Part shown: one piece after another, positions 1-6,917 of the stretch
Layout of the letters: the number at the start of each line of letters is the position of its first letter
Position numbering within the stretch: the first letter of the stretch is position 1
NCBI GenBank assembly: GCA_964557845.1
Contig: CAZLBV010000308.1
Coordinates: 1 to 13,016 of the forward strand
Source of the DNA: CAZLBV01 sp964557845
GTDB lineage: Bacteria > Acidobacteriota > Aminicenantia > Aminicenantales > Aminicenantaceae
Direction of reading: 5' to 3'
Length of the DNA stretch: 13,016 bases
Made by a program: the position numbers and the translations under genes
Notes under the pieces: model-generated
The model's database searches: none
What the model was told of the DNA's origin: nothing
What the model saw: the letters and a program-made list of their open reading frames with translations, nothing else

Positions 1-2
1 TA

Positions 3-686
3 GAGCCTCAGGAACCCGGGAAGATCGGAGCTTCGGCCCGGGCTCTTAAAAACATGGGATTTGGGAATCTGCTGCTGGTGAATCCCGGGGAATTTTTGAC
101 GGATGAAGCCAGAAACATGGCCTGTAGGGCGAAAGATGTCCTGGAGCGAGCTGTGTCCTTTCCGGATATTTTTGAAGCGATAAAAGATAAACATCTTATA
201 GTAGGGACATCGCGGAGAAGAGGAAAAGCCAGAGGCCGTTTTTTACCCTTTGACGAGGGGATTTGTAGGATCCGGGAGACGTCCGAAAGAAATAAAGTTG
301 CCGTAATCTTTGGGAGAGAAAACATCGGGTTGACCAATGCAGAGTCGAGCCAGTGTGGTTTTATCCTCACCATTCCCACAGATGTGGGATTCCCCTCCAT
401 TAACTTGGCGCAGAGTGTTCTCCTGATCGCTTATGAGCTTAACAAGACTGCTGTACAGAAAGAGTGTGCAGAACTTTTAGATCAAGCCGAAATGAACCGG
501 TTGTATAAAAGGATCAGATCTGTTCTCAATTTATTAGAATATATGCCCCAGGGAGATAGAGATCTGGAAGAGGACATCATGCAGAATATCAGGCAACTGT
601 TCAATCGGGCAGGCTTAACGGAGTGGGAGATGAATATGCTGCATGGGCTCTGCACCCAGATCGAGAAAAAAGTAAAGCCGCTCTGA
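3..686 (+). CDS. TrmJ-like SPOUT RNA 2'-O-methyltransferase, 5' end cut off
   Basis: Likely a SpoU/TrmH-superfamily enzyme that moves a methyl group from S-adenosylmethionine to a ribose 2'-OH, closest in layout to TrmJ (tRNA position 32). The reading frame is already open at base 3 and encodes EPQEPGKIGASARALKNMG before the first ATG at 54. That stretch is SPOUT motif I, so the real start lies upstream of the window and the ATG at 54 is internal. Motif II follows (VIFGRENIGLTNAE), then motif III (PSINLAQSV), which forms the knotted cofactor site. After these comes a helical tail of about 75 residues, as in TrmJ. The visible 227 residues are close to the family's usual 240-250, so only a short N-terminus is missing. 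Motif I reads GKIG where I expect GNIG, while the following Arg (SARALK) is kept. Family assignment is firm. The exact target RNA is inferred. Confidence 0.88.
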   Translation, partial: EPQEPGKIGASARALKNMGFGNLLLVNPGEFLTDEARNMACRAKDVLERAVSFPDIFEAIKDKHLIVGTSRRRGKARGRFLPFDEGICRIRETSERNKVAVIFGRENIGLTNAESSQCGFILTIPTDVGFPSINLAQSVLLIAYELNKTAVQKECAELLDQAEMNRLYKRIRSVLNLLEYMPQGDRDLEEDIMQNIRQLFNRAGLTEWEMNMLHGLCTQIEKKVKPL

Positions 687-725
687 ACAAATAAAAAAGG
701 ATCAGCCTTACTAGTCACTCATTTT

Positions 726-1679
726 TTATTTTAGTATTAATAAAACTAAATATCCGATATAAATGATCACAAATAAAACTCCTTCCCATCTGTCTAAGCG
801 TCTTTTTTTCCCGGTGAACATAGTCAGAAATAACAGTATATTGATGAAAATGAGTATGAGTATATCTAAATTTATGTCTCCAGGAATTAAAATCGGTCTG
901 ATGATCGAACTTAGACCGAGAATAAAAAAAATGTTGAAAATGTTCGATCCGACCACATTCCCCACAGCTATATCTACATTTTTATTCCATACAGCAACGG
1001 CTGAAGTTGCCAGTTCAGGCAGGGATGTTCCTGCGCCTACGATTGTTAATCCGATTAATGATTGATTCACTCCCAGGAGTGTTGCCAATTGTACTGCTCC
1101 ATCTATGACCCATTTTCCACCAAGAAATAAGAATAATAACCCTATGATAATAAGGATGAATATGTGAATAGAACTATATTCTTTTTCTGGTTTGTCAGAT
1201 GCTGCATTTTCACCGCACTTTGCTGTTTCCAATGAATAATAAAGAAATATTATAAAAAATGAAATCATAACCAAGCCATCTATCAAACTTAAAAGTGATG
1301 AGCTGCTCCCATCTATTAATTTATCATTGGTAAGTATACCCAAAAGGACGGCTGCTAATAAGCCTAATGGGATTCCCTTGGTGACGGTATTTCTTACAAC
1401 CGCCAAAGGGAATATGATCGCAGATATTCCCAGTATGAAAAGTATATTGAAAATATTACTTCCTATGATATTCCCGATTGCGATAGCACTGTTTCCGCTG
1501 AAAGAGGCGAATAGGTTAACCGAAAGTTCAGGGGTGGATGTTCCAAAGGCTACAATGGTCATTCCGATCATAAGTTCAGAGACGTTAAATTTTTTCGCCA
1601 GATAAGATGCTCCCTTTACCAAAAAATCCGCACCTTTAATCAGGATGGTGAAACCGATTATAAATAGCACAAATATCAT
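726..1679 (-). CDS. CaCA-family Na+/Ca2+ exchanger, YrbG-like
   Basis: Inner-membrane cation/calcium exchanger of the CaCA superfamily, expected to export Ca2+ against Na+ or K+ entry. The roughly 317-residue protein (E. coli YrbG is about 325) is almost wholly hydrophobic. It has the two inverted alpha repeats that form the ion site: GMTIVAFGTSTPEL followed by GNIIGSNIFN in the first half, and GLTIVGAGTSLPELATS followed by GNVVGSNIFN in the second. Both carry the acidic PEL motif that binds the cation, so the protein should be active. A hydrophilic linker with acidic and lysine residues (around residues 155-170) separates the halves. An AAGGA ribosome site (1689-1693) precedes two adjacent starts, GTG at 1682 and ATG at 1679. 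I choose the ATG, but the two differ by one codon. The gene converges on the methyltransferase with a 39-bp gap. Family call is firm; ion preference is inferred. Confidence 0.92.
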   Translation of the reverse strand: MIFVLFIIGFTILIKGADFLVKGASYLAKKFNVSELMIGMTIVAFGTSTPELSVNLFASFSGNSAIAIGNIIGSNIFNILFILGISAIIFPLAVVRNTVTKGIPLGLLAAVLLGILTNDKLIDGSSSSLLSLIDGLVMISFFIIFLYYSLETAKCGENAASDKPEKEYSSIHIFILIIIGLLFLFLGGKWVIDGAVQLATLLGVNQSLIGLTIVGAGTSLPELATSAVAVWNKNVDIAVGNVVGSNIFNIFFILGLSSIIRPILIPGDINLDILILIFINILLFLTMFTGKKRRLDRWEGVLFVIIYIGYLVLLILK

Positions 1680-1719
1680 CACTTGAAATCCTTATTTTTT
1701 CGGTTTTTATACGCTTTGA

Positions 1720-1732
1720 TTGGAGGCTCCAA
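1720..1732. promoter_or_regulatory. 13-bp palindrome upstream of the exchanger gene
   Basis: TTGGAGGCTCCAA is a perfect inverted repeat with 6-bp arms around a single central base. It lies about 40 bp upstream of the exchanger start, in an otherwise AT-rich gap. The size and position suit a dimeric repressor site in the 5' leader. Read on the plus strand it is followed by GTTTTTTA and resembles a small terminator, but no plus-strand gene leads into it. Function is inferred only. Confidence 0.25.
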
Positions 1733-1896
1733 GTTTTTTATCCTTATCTCAAAACCCAGCAATCTCCGCTCAATTTGATAATATATATAATATTTTCCTT
1801 TGATAGTATAGAAAAAATATTAGAAGAGCTTCTGTTCATCAGCTTAAGATTCAGATATATTCTGATCTAAATTGGATTCCCATTTAAAAAATGAGA

Positions 1897-1925
1897 TTGG
1901 AACGATTGAATTATTAGATTAAAAT
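1897..1925 (+). promoter_or_regulatory. Candidate sigma-70-type promoter for the DUF502 gene
   Basis: TTGGAA (1897-1902) and TAAAAT (1920-1925) are separated by exactly 17 bp, matching the -35 and -10 consensus at 4 of 6 and 5 of 6 positions. Transcription would start near 1932, giving a leader of about 24 nt that includes the ribosome site at 1943-1950. The region is AT-rich, so chance matches are possible. Confidence 0.4.
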
Positions 1926-1942
1926 GAATTTTTTCCCTGGAT

Positions 1943-1950
1943 GAGGAGGA
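1943..1950 (+). promoter_or_regulatory. Strong ribosome binding site deciding the DUF502 start
   Basis: GAGGAGGA sits 5 nt before the ATG at 1956. An earlier in-frame ATG at 1941 overlaps this site and has no ribosome site of its own, so the later ATG is the better start. Confidence 0.7.
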
Positions 1951-1955
1951 TTTTG

Positions 1956-2582
1956 ATGAAAACAAAAAAAATCATTAGATTTCTCAGGAACAATTTTATC
2001 GCAGGAGCGATAGTCATCATTCCTATTTGGGTAACGGTCTTGTTGATCAGGGCCTTAGTCAATATTATCAATAAAACCTTTTCTCTTCTTCCTTCAGGGC
2101 TGCAGCCTCGAACCTATATTTCTTTTTCAGGGGCGGAGGTCGTGATCGCTTTTATCATAATCCTGGTGTTAGGATTTTTGGCTAATAATATTATAGGTAA
2201 GAAAACTATTGCTTTGGGAGAAACAGTGGTATCCAAAATCCCAGTTATAAAGACAGTCTATCAGGGAGTCAAGCATCTTACTGCGGGAATTGTTTCCGAA
2301 AAAAAAATCTTTTCCAGAGTAGTGCTCTTAGAATTTCCCATAAAGGGATTGAAGTTTATTGGATTCGTTACCGGTCAAGAGACTGATTCGATCTTTTCAA
2401 GGGGGAAAAAATTATTGAAGATCTTTATTCCCACAACTCCTAATCCAACCTCAGGATTCTTTTGTTTGGCGTCGGAAGAAGATGTTGAGATATTGGATAT
2501 TTCTGTAGACGAAGCCTTTAAACTCATTATCTCTGCCGGATATGCTGATCTGGAAAAAGATGTAAAAAAACAAAATTCATGA
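1956..2582 (+). CDS. DUF502 family membrane protein
   Basis: Membrane protein of the uncharacterised DUF502 family, 208 residues from the chosen start, which fits the family length. It has a basic N-terminus (MKTKKIIRFLRNN), a first membrane segment at about 14-36 and a second at about 61-80. A soluble domain follows with the conserved stretch KIPVIKTVYQGVKHL (about 94-108), then GFVTGQE (136-142) and the typical IPTTPNPTSGFF (158-169). The start is set by GAGGAGGA 5 nt upstream. Its stop lies 5 bp from the stop of the convergent kinase gene, so neither has room for an ordinary terminator in the gap. No biochemical role is known to me for the family. A membrane or envelope role is all the sequence supports. 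Confidence 0.85.
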   Translation: MKTKKIIRFLRNNFIAGAIVIIPIWVTVLLIRALVNIINKTFSLLPSGLQPRTYISFSGAEVVIAFIIILVLGFLANNIIGKKTIALGETVVSKIPVIKTVYQGVKHLTAGIVSEKKIFSRVVLLEFPIKGLKFIGFVTGQETDSIFSRGKKLLKIFIPTTPNPTSGFFCLASEEDVEILDISVDEAFKLIISAGYADLEKDVKKQNS

Positions 2583-2587
2583 TCCTA

Positions 2588-4021
2588 CTATTGTTCTATC
2601 AATAAAGGAAATCTGACGGTTACAATTGTACCTTCATTGATTTGGCTGTAAATCTCAATTTGAGCCTTGTGGCTTTCTGCTATCCATTTAACTATAGATA
2701 ATCCCAGGCCGGTTCCTCCGGTTTCCCTGCAACGGGATTTATCCACCACGTAGAACCGGTCGAAGATAAAAGGTAGGGCTTCTTCAGGAATGCCAATTCC
2801 CGTATCTTTGATCTGCAGCAGCACTTCTTTCTGGCTGGAGCCTATTCTCACCTCTATCCGGCCCCCTGAAGGTGTATACCTGATGGCGTTGTCAACAAGA
2901 TTGGTGATCATCCGTTCCAGTAGTTCCCGGTTGCCTTTTATGTCATTTGGTTGGTCAGCCTGGTAAGAAACTGACAGCCCCTTTTTTTCGGATGATATCT
3001 GCCGGTTTTCTAAAACCTGTTTGGTGATCTCATCCAGAGATATTATTTCTTCAAGCTTTGCCCGGTCTAAGGATCCGGTCCTCGATAGGAATAAAAGATC
3101 ATCGATGATCTTTTCCATGCGCAGGGATTCTTCATGAACGCTGTTTAAGGTATCGATGTAATCCTGTTTTTTTCTTTCCTTGCGGAGCAGAACTTCGATC
3201 TCTCCTCTTATAATGGTCAGTGGAGTCCGCAGCTCATGGGAGACATCCCCGGAAAATTGACGGATTTTTTTGACTGATTTTTCCAGCCGGGCGATCATAT
3301 CGTTAAAAGTTTCCACTAAGGCTCCGATCTCGTCCTGGCGTTTTTTAGTTTCGATCCTAAGCGAAAGGTCGTCGGCGGTGATCTTCTTAGCGGTGTTGAC
3401 CGTGTAGCTAACCGGCTGCAGGGCTTTTCTGATGATCAAACCCCCTCCGATCGATGCCAGCAGCAGCAGCATGACTCCGGCAGAGATCATAATAAACTGC
3501 AGGCGACTCAATTCTGTTGTGGTTTTTTCTGTTGAGATTCCTACTTGGAGAATATTGGGTCCTCTGACCGGCATCAAAAAAACACGGACCGGATACCTGC
3601 TGAGACGGTCATCTTCGATGGTCTCAAAGACCAAAGTATCGATATCCGATCTTTCGGCCCGGCAGTAGGTCCGAATATCCAGCTTATAAGAGCCACTTGG
3701 GATTTTATCTGTGTGTATAATCTCTTGGACCATGTTTTTTTCATGTTCTGCCAGTTCTACCACCTGAATGAAAGGATTTTTGTAGGCATATTTTTGTTCT
3801 GCCGCCAGGATAGCATTCCTCCAGGTGACCCCTCTTTCCCTCCTCCATTTTTCATTGACTTCATCTGCGATCTCCAGGAGGTCCTCATCCAGATCATCCA
3901 TGAGGCTGTCTTTAAATCCTTGAAAAAGAAAAATTCCCGCCAGTATGGTGATGATTCCCAAGATAACGATATACCATATCGTCAGTTTAAACGTGAGGGT
4001 TTTAAACGTCTTGGTTCTCAT
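2588..4021 (-). CDS. Membrane sensor histidine kinase with HAMP domain
   Basis: Sensor kinase of a two-component system. The 477 residues read in order: membrane segment 1 (about 13-34), an extracytoplasmic sensor region (about 35-173), membrane segment 2 (about 175-198), HAMP linker (about 196-250), HisKA with FSGDVSHELRTPLT (phosphorylated His262), and the HATPase domain. The last has the N box NLVDNA (374-379), G1 DTGIG (406-410), an F box around FIFDRF, and G2 GTGLG (436-440). All catalytic motifs are intact. The architecture matches the CusS/BaeS type, but I see no metal-binding His/Cys/Met cluster in the sensor region, so the signal is unknown. The start overlaps the last 20 nt of the regulator gene and has no clear ribosome site, which points to translational coupling. 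Its partner is the regulator at 4002-4682. Confidence 0.95.
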   Translation of the reverse strand: MRTKTFKTLTFKLTIWYIVILGIITILAGIFLFQGFKDSLMDDLDEDLLEIADEVNEKWRRERGVTWRNAILAAEQKYAYKNPFIQVVELAEHEKNMVQEIIHTDKIPSGSYKLDIRTYCRAERSDIDTLVFETIEDDRLSRYPVRVFLMPVRGPNILQVGISTEKTTTELSRLQFIMISAGVMLLLLASIGGGLIIRKALQPVSYTVNTAKKITADDLSLRIETKKRQDEIGALVETFNDMIARLEKSVKKIRQFSGDVSHELRTPLTIIRGEIEVLLRKERKKQDYIDTLNSVHEESLRMEKIIDDLLFLSRTGSLDRAKLEEIISLDEITKQVLENRQISSEKKGLSVSYQADQPNDIKGNRELLERMITNLVDNAIRYTPSGGRIEVRIGSSQKEVLLQIKDTGIGIPEEALPFIFDRFYVVDKSRCRETGGTGLGLSIVKWIAESHKAQIEIYSQINEGTIVTVRFPLLIEQ

Positions 4022-4682
4022 CGATTTTATACCCGTGCCCGCGCATCGTTTTTATTAATTTGACCTTGAAATCCTTATCGATCTTATCCCGTAAGTGATT
4101 GATGTAAACATTGACCACATTACTGGCACCGTCGTAGTTTCTATCCCAGACATGTTCGATGATCATTGACTGAGACAGGATCCGGCTCTTGTTCCGCATC
4201 AAATATTCCAGCAGAGCATATTCCTTGCCGGAGAGAAGGATGTTTTTTCCAGCTCTGGTCACTGTTCTTTTAATTGGATCCAATACAAGATCTCCCACGC
4301 TGAGTTTCCCGGTTTTATAATCTTGGTTCCTCCGGAAAAGTGCTCTAATCCGTGCCAAAAGCTCCTCAAATGAAAAGGGTTTGGTCAGATAATCATCGGC
4401 ACCCTCGGTCAATCCAATTATTTTATCCTCAAGATTGTCTTTGGCGGTCAGCATGATGATCGGGGTCAATATGGATTTTTCTCTGAGCTTTCGGCAAATG
4501 GTAAAACCATCCTCTCCTGGAAGCATAATGTCGAGGATAATGACGTCATAGGAATTTATTTGGGCTTCGTAGAGAGCCTCATCTCCGGTCCGGCATAGAT
4601 CAACAGCGTAATTTTCTTCTTTTAGTCCTTTTTCCAGAAAAGCGCCGACTTTTCTGTCGTCCTCTACGATGAGTATTCTCAT
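4002..4682 (-). CDS. OmpR/PhoB-family response regulator
   Basis: DNA-binding response regulator of 226 residues, a normal length. The receiver domain carries the acidic triad residues E7, D8 and D9, phosphoacceptor D51 (IILDIMLPGEDG), T79 and K101 (TKPF). A winged-helix OmpR-type domain follows (about 126-222), with LSGKEYALLEYL and the recognition region NVVNVYINHLRDKI. I choose the ATG at 4682 because MRILIVEDD is the usual family N-terminus. An in-frame ATG at 4700 would add six residues. Neither has a clear ribosome site. It precedes and overlaps its kinase by 20 nt. The 11-bp-spaced repeats just upstream (4740-4756) suggest autoregulation. Targets cannot be named from the sequence. Confidence 0.94.
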   Translation of the reverse strand: MRILIVEDDRKVGAFLEKGLKEENYAVDLCRTGDEALYEAQINSYDVIILDIMLPGEDGFTICRKLREKSILTPIIMLTAKDNLEDKIIGLTEGADDYLTKPFSFEELLARIRALFRRNQDYKTGKLSVGDLVLDPIKRTVTRAGKNILLSGKEYALLEYLMRNKSRILSQSMIIEHVWDRNYDGASNVVNVYINHLRDKIDKDFKVKLIKTMRGHGYKIDENQDV

Positions 4683-4721
4683 GTATTTATTATAATGCAT
4701 CGGTTAAGTGAATTTAAAAAA

Positions 4722-4756
4722 ATTATACCTGAATGGAAGTTAAAACAAGATTAAAA
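4722..4756 (-). promoter_or_regulatory. Candidate regulator promoter with 11-bp-spaced TTTTAA repeats
   Basis: Read on the minus strand, TTTTAA occurs twice with an 11-bp period (plus-strand positions 4751-4756 and 4740-4745). Their extended forms TTTTAATCTTG and TTTTAACTTCC are similar. Twelve nt after the second copy is TATAAT (4722-4727), a perfect -10 box, and the -35 region is poor. OmpR/PhoB regulators are known to bind 11-bp direct repeats that replace a weak -35, so this looks like a self-activated promoter. Because the region is AT-rich, the match needs caution. Confidence 0.4.
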
Positions 4757-4779
4757 GTTTATTAATTTTTTTTAATCTT
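4747..4779. repeat. 10-bp perfect inverted repeat downstream of metW
   Basis: AAGATTAAAA (4747-4756) and TTTTAATCTT (4770-4779) are perfect inverted copies 13 nt apart, between the end of metW and the regulator gene. The stem is almost all A-T, so it would be a weak terminator for metXW. One arm overlaps the proposed regulator-binding repeat, so it may instead be part of an operator. Confidence 0.4.
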
Positions 4780-4796
4780 TGGTTGACATAAGACCC

Positions 4797-5399
4797 TTAT
4801 TTTTCTCCGGAAAGCAAAAATATTCCGTACTTCGCAAATAGATCAGGAAAAATCCGGACAAATTTCCCTGAGATATTTCTATGATGGGAGGAGATGGCGA
4901 TCTCTTTTAAGATCTGTATTTTATGGCGGGCGCAGAAGACCCGGAAATCTTTTGAAGTGATAACTCGAATATTTGGAGTTTCGAACCATTGAAAGGGCAG
5001 CTCTTCAGTAACCGGCGCTTTTCCTCCGAGTAAAAGCTGCAAACGGATGGAGAGATTATTAAAGCAGGGAAAGCTGACCACCGCTTTTTTCCCGATCCTT
5101 AATATTTCTGTAATGACTGTTTCCGGTTGGTATACCTGCTGAAGGGTCTGGCTCAAAATCACATAATCAAAAGTTTGGTCGGCAAAATCCTGGGTTTCTA
5201 GATTGATATCTCCATGCAGTATCGGCAGGCCCCTTTCAATTCCCTCGATCACTTTTTCTTCATCTTTCTCGATGCCATAGATTTTTACCCCTTTTTGTTT
5301 CCGCAAATACTCCATCAGGTCACCCTTTCCGCAACCAAGATCCAGCACCCGGCTGTTTTTTTCTATAAGTTCCGCAATGATCTGCAGGTCAAACCGCAC
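4797..5399 (-). CDS. metW: Methionine biosynthesis protein MetW
   Basis: MetW, a methyltransferase-fold protein that works with MetX at the homoserine acylation step. The 200 residues begin with VLDLGCGKGDLMEYL (about 18-32), the glycine-rich SAM-binding loop. They continue with an acidic strand end (YGIEKDE), DYVILSQTLQQV (78-89) and VVSFPCFNN, all typical of MetW rather than of a general methyltransferase. The start is GTG, with GGGAG (plus-strand 5406-5410) six nt upstream, and it overlaps the last 11 nt of metX in another frame, indicating coupled translation. In some Gram-negative bacteria MetX activity depends on MetW. That dependence here is inferred from the pairing. Identification is strong. 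Confidence 0.92.
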   Translation of the reverse strand: MRFDLQIIAELIEKNSRVLDLGCGKGDLMEYLRKQKGVKIYGIEKDEEKVIEGIERGLPILHGDINLETQDFADQTFDYVILSQTLQQVYQPETVITEILRIGKKAVVSFPCFNNLSIRLQLLLGGKAPVTEELPFQWFETPNIRVITSKDFRVFCARHKIQILKEIAISSHHRNISGKFVRIFPDLFAKYGIFLLSGEK

Positions 5400-6570
5400 T
5401 GTTCACTCCCTCATCATGGGGAAATATCCTTTTTTCTTTACTTTCATGCGAGACCCTGTCAATGAATCCTGATATCAAGCGACTCAACTGGGCATGGGCC
5501 AGCAAAAAGGAATCATGTCCGAGATCAACATCGATCTCACAAAAACTCACTTCCTTTCCGGCTTTTTTCATCGCTCTGACCATTTCCCTGGATTGTTCTG
5601 TGGTATACAGCCAGTCTGAAGAAAATGAGATTACCAAATATTTGGCCGAGGTTTTTGCAAAAGCATTCACCAACGATCCTCCTCCTTTCTGTTCACCGAG
5701 GTCAAAATAGTCAGAAGCCTTTGTGATATAGAGATAGGAGTTGGCATCGAAACGCTTCACGAATTTTTTACCCTGGTGGTGAAGATAATTTTCTATTTCA
5801 AAATCCGTTGTTAAGTTATATTTAAATTCATTATTATCCTGCAGCCGGCGTCCGAATTTCCTGGCCATGGAAGCCTCGGACAGATAGGAAAGATGCCCTA
5901 TCATCCGGGCCAAAGCTAATCCTTTGTCAGGTTTCTCTCCATTGTAATAATCTCCCTCATTCCAATTAGGATCGGCCATGATCGATTGCCTCTGGGCCTC
6001 ACTTAGGCCGATCGAAAGGGGAGAGCGTTTGCAGGTGCTGGCAATGGGGATCACAGATCCAACCATATCCGGATAAGAGACGGTCCACTCCAGCGCCTGC
6101 ATTCCTCCAATAGAACCTCCCACAATACAAAGGATCTTTTTAATATCCAGGCGATCGATCAATTCTTTTTGAGCCTGCACCATATCCGCTATGGTGATAA
6201 GAGGAAAACTCAAACCATAAGGTTTTCCGGTTTTGGGATCTATGGATGACGGCCCGGAAGAGCCATAGCAGCTTCCCAGAATATTGGAACAAATAACAAA
6301 ATACTTATCTGTATTGATCCCTTTTCCCGGACCGACCATATTGTCCCACCATCCCGGTTTTTCATCGGAAGAGGAGTAATAACCGGCTACATGAGAACTT
6401 CCTGATAAGGCATGGCAGACCATAACTGCATTGTCTTTTTCCCGATTCAATCGGCCCAGGGTTTCATAGGCGATTATGATTGGGCCTAATTTTGCTCCGC
6501 ATTCCAATGTCATCTCATCTGGGGGGTGAAACAGATGTAGATATTTTTTTTCGGTATTTTTTATTTTCAT
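5389..6570 (-). CDS. metX: Homoserine O-acyltransferase MetX
   Basis: Alpha/beta-hydrolase enzyme that acylates L-homoserine, the first committed step of methionine synthesis in the cytoplasm. The 393 residues contain the conserved HALSGSSHVAG (53-63), GSSGPSSIDPKTGKPYG (103-119) and the nucleophile elbow GGSIGGMQALEW (Ser153). The remaining triad members are Asp319 (SSDWLY) and His352 (GHDSF). All three catalytic residues are present and the length is normal. AGGAG (plus-strand 6579-6583) lies 8 nt before the ATG, so the start is clear. It forms an overlapping pair with metW. MetX enzymes use acetyl-CoA or succinyl-CoA, and pairing with metW does not settle which, so I leave the donor open. 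No metZ/metY or other methionine gene is in the window. The leader upstream may form an attenuator-like structure. Confidence 0.95.
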   Translation of the reverse strand: MKIKNTEKKYLHLFHPPDEMTLECGAKLGPIIIAYETLGRLNREKDNAVMVCHALSGSSHVAGYYSSSDEKPGWWDNMVGPGKGINTDKYFVICSNILGSCYGSSGPSSIDPKTGKPYGLSFPLITIADMVQAQKELIDRLDIKKILCIVGGSIGGMQALEWTVSYPDMVGSVIPIASTCKRSPLSIGLSEAQRQSIMADPNWNEGDYYNGEKPDKGLALARMIGHLSYLSEASMARKFGRRLQDNNEFKYNLTTDFEIENYLHHQGKKFVKRFDANSYLYITKASDYFDLGEQKGGGSLVNAFAKTSAKYLVISFSSDWLYTTEQSREMVRAMKKAGKEVSFCEIDVDLGHDSFLLAHAQLSRLISGFIDRVSHESKEKRIFPHDEGVNSAV

Positions 6571-6643
6571 TATTTGATCTCCTAAGGTAATAATTTTTTA
6601 GAAAAATGAATTTAATCTAACGTATGGGATTTATAAAAATTGA

Positions 6644-6701
6644 GAAAAAAAGCGGGGATCCCGGAATACGGGGCTAAATGAAAAGAATACCCGTATCCGG
6701 G
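6644..6701 (-). promoter_or_regulatory. Strong stem-loop plus T-run in the metX leader, possible attenuator
   Basis: CCCGGAATACGGG (6660-6672) pairs with CCCGTATCCGGG (6690-6701), forming 12 base pairs with one bulged A and a 17-nt loop. On the metX strand this is followed by ATCCCCGC and seven T residues (opposite 6645-6651). The segment CGGGATCCCCG directly before the T-run can form its own small hairpin, and it shares bases with the long stem, so the two folds exclude each other. That is the layout of a transcription attenuator, here about 75 nt upstream of metX. No known riboswitch class was recognised. It could instead be the terminator of a lost gene. Confidence 0.35.
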
Positions 6702-6777
6702 CAGGACATTATCATGCAGGCAGTTATTCTATTGGTATTCATTTTTTTTTCAATTATAGCCTTTAATCTCAATGTGT

Positions 6778-6867
6778 CAAGTGGAATTATCGATAGAAGT
6801 TCCGCCATTTTCACTTGCCCTTTACCGTCCTCTTTCTTCGTGACCCCTAAAAATAGGGGAACTTCTA
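6778..6867. repeat. Nested inverted repeats, possible mobile-element remnant
   Basis: Three inverted pairs interlock. CAAGTG (6778-6783) pairs with CACTTG (6812-6817). TAGAAGTTCC (6794-6803) has a perfect 10-bp inverted copy GGAACTTCTA (6858-6867). CCCCTA (6844-6849) pairs with TAGGGG (6854-6859) around AAAA. Multiple short repeats of this kind are common at insertion-sequence ends, but no transposase or target duplication is visible. A structured leader of the downstream operon is an alternative. Confidence 0.35.
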
Positions 6868-6878
6868 CTTGGGATTTA

Positions 6879-6908
6879 TTGATTTTATTGGCTTACTTCG
6901 GGCATAAT
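6879..6908 (+). promoter_or_regulatory. Weak candidate promoter for the exporter operon
   Basis: TTGATT (6879-6884) and CATAAT (6903-6908) are spaced by 18 bp, matching 4 of 6 and 5 of 6 consensus positions. Transcription from it would begin near 6914, only a few nt before the ATPase ATG, implying a nearly leaderless message. This agrees with the lack of a ribosome site there. The evidence is weak. Confidence 0.22.
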
Positions 6909-6917
6909 GTATCCCAA

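Larger units (their letters stand above)
6571..6917. other. 347-bp gap without a supported gene, rich in inverted repeats
   Basis: The gap divides metX from the exporter operon. It holds the metX ribosome site, the bulged hairpin at 6660-6701 and nested inverted repeats at 6778-6867. A plus-strand reading frame from 6678 is open and runs into the ATPase gene, but its ATG lies inside the hairpin loop. Its translation has no family resemblance, and the ATPase fold begins only after 6918. I treat it as non-coding. Confidence 0.6.

Noticed and set aside
697..709. AAGG-ATCAG-CCTT hairpin between the convergent methyltransferase and exchanger genes
   Set aside because: Only four base pairs, although T residues follow on the minus strand. 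Too weak to call a terminator.
3545..4063. 172-codon plus-strand frame across the kinase gene
   Set aside because: Antisense shadow of the histidine kinase, whose motifs are all intact on the minus strand.
4783..4788. Perfect TTGACA on the plus strand near the end of metW
   Set aside because: It points into the antisense of metW, has no downstream plus-strand gene and no -10 box at the right distance.
6678..6917. 80-residue N-terminal extension of the ABC ATPase with a hydrophobic stretch
   Set aside because: The ATG lies in the loop of a strong hairpin, the extension has no relation to ABC ATPases, and the stretch carries several inverted repeats typical of non-coding DNA.
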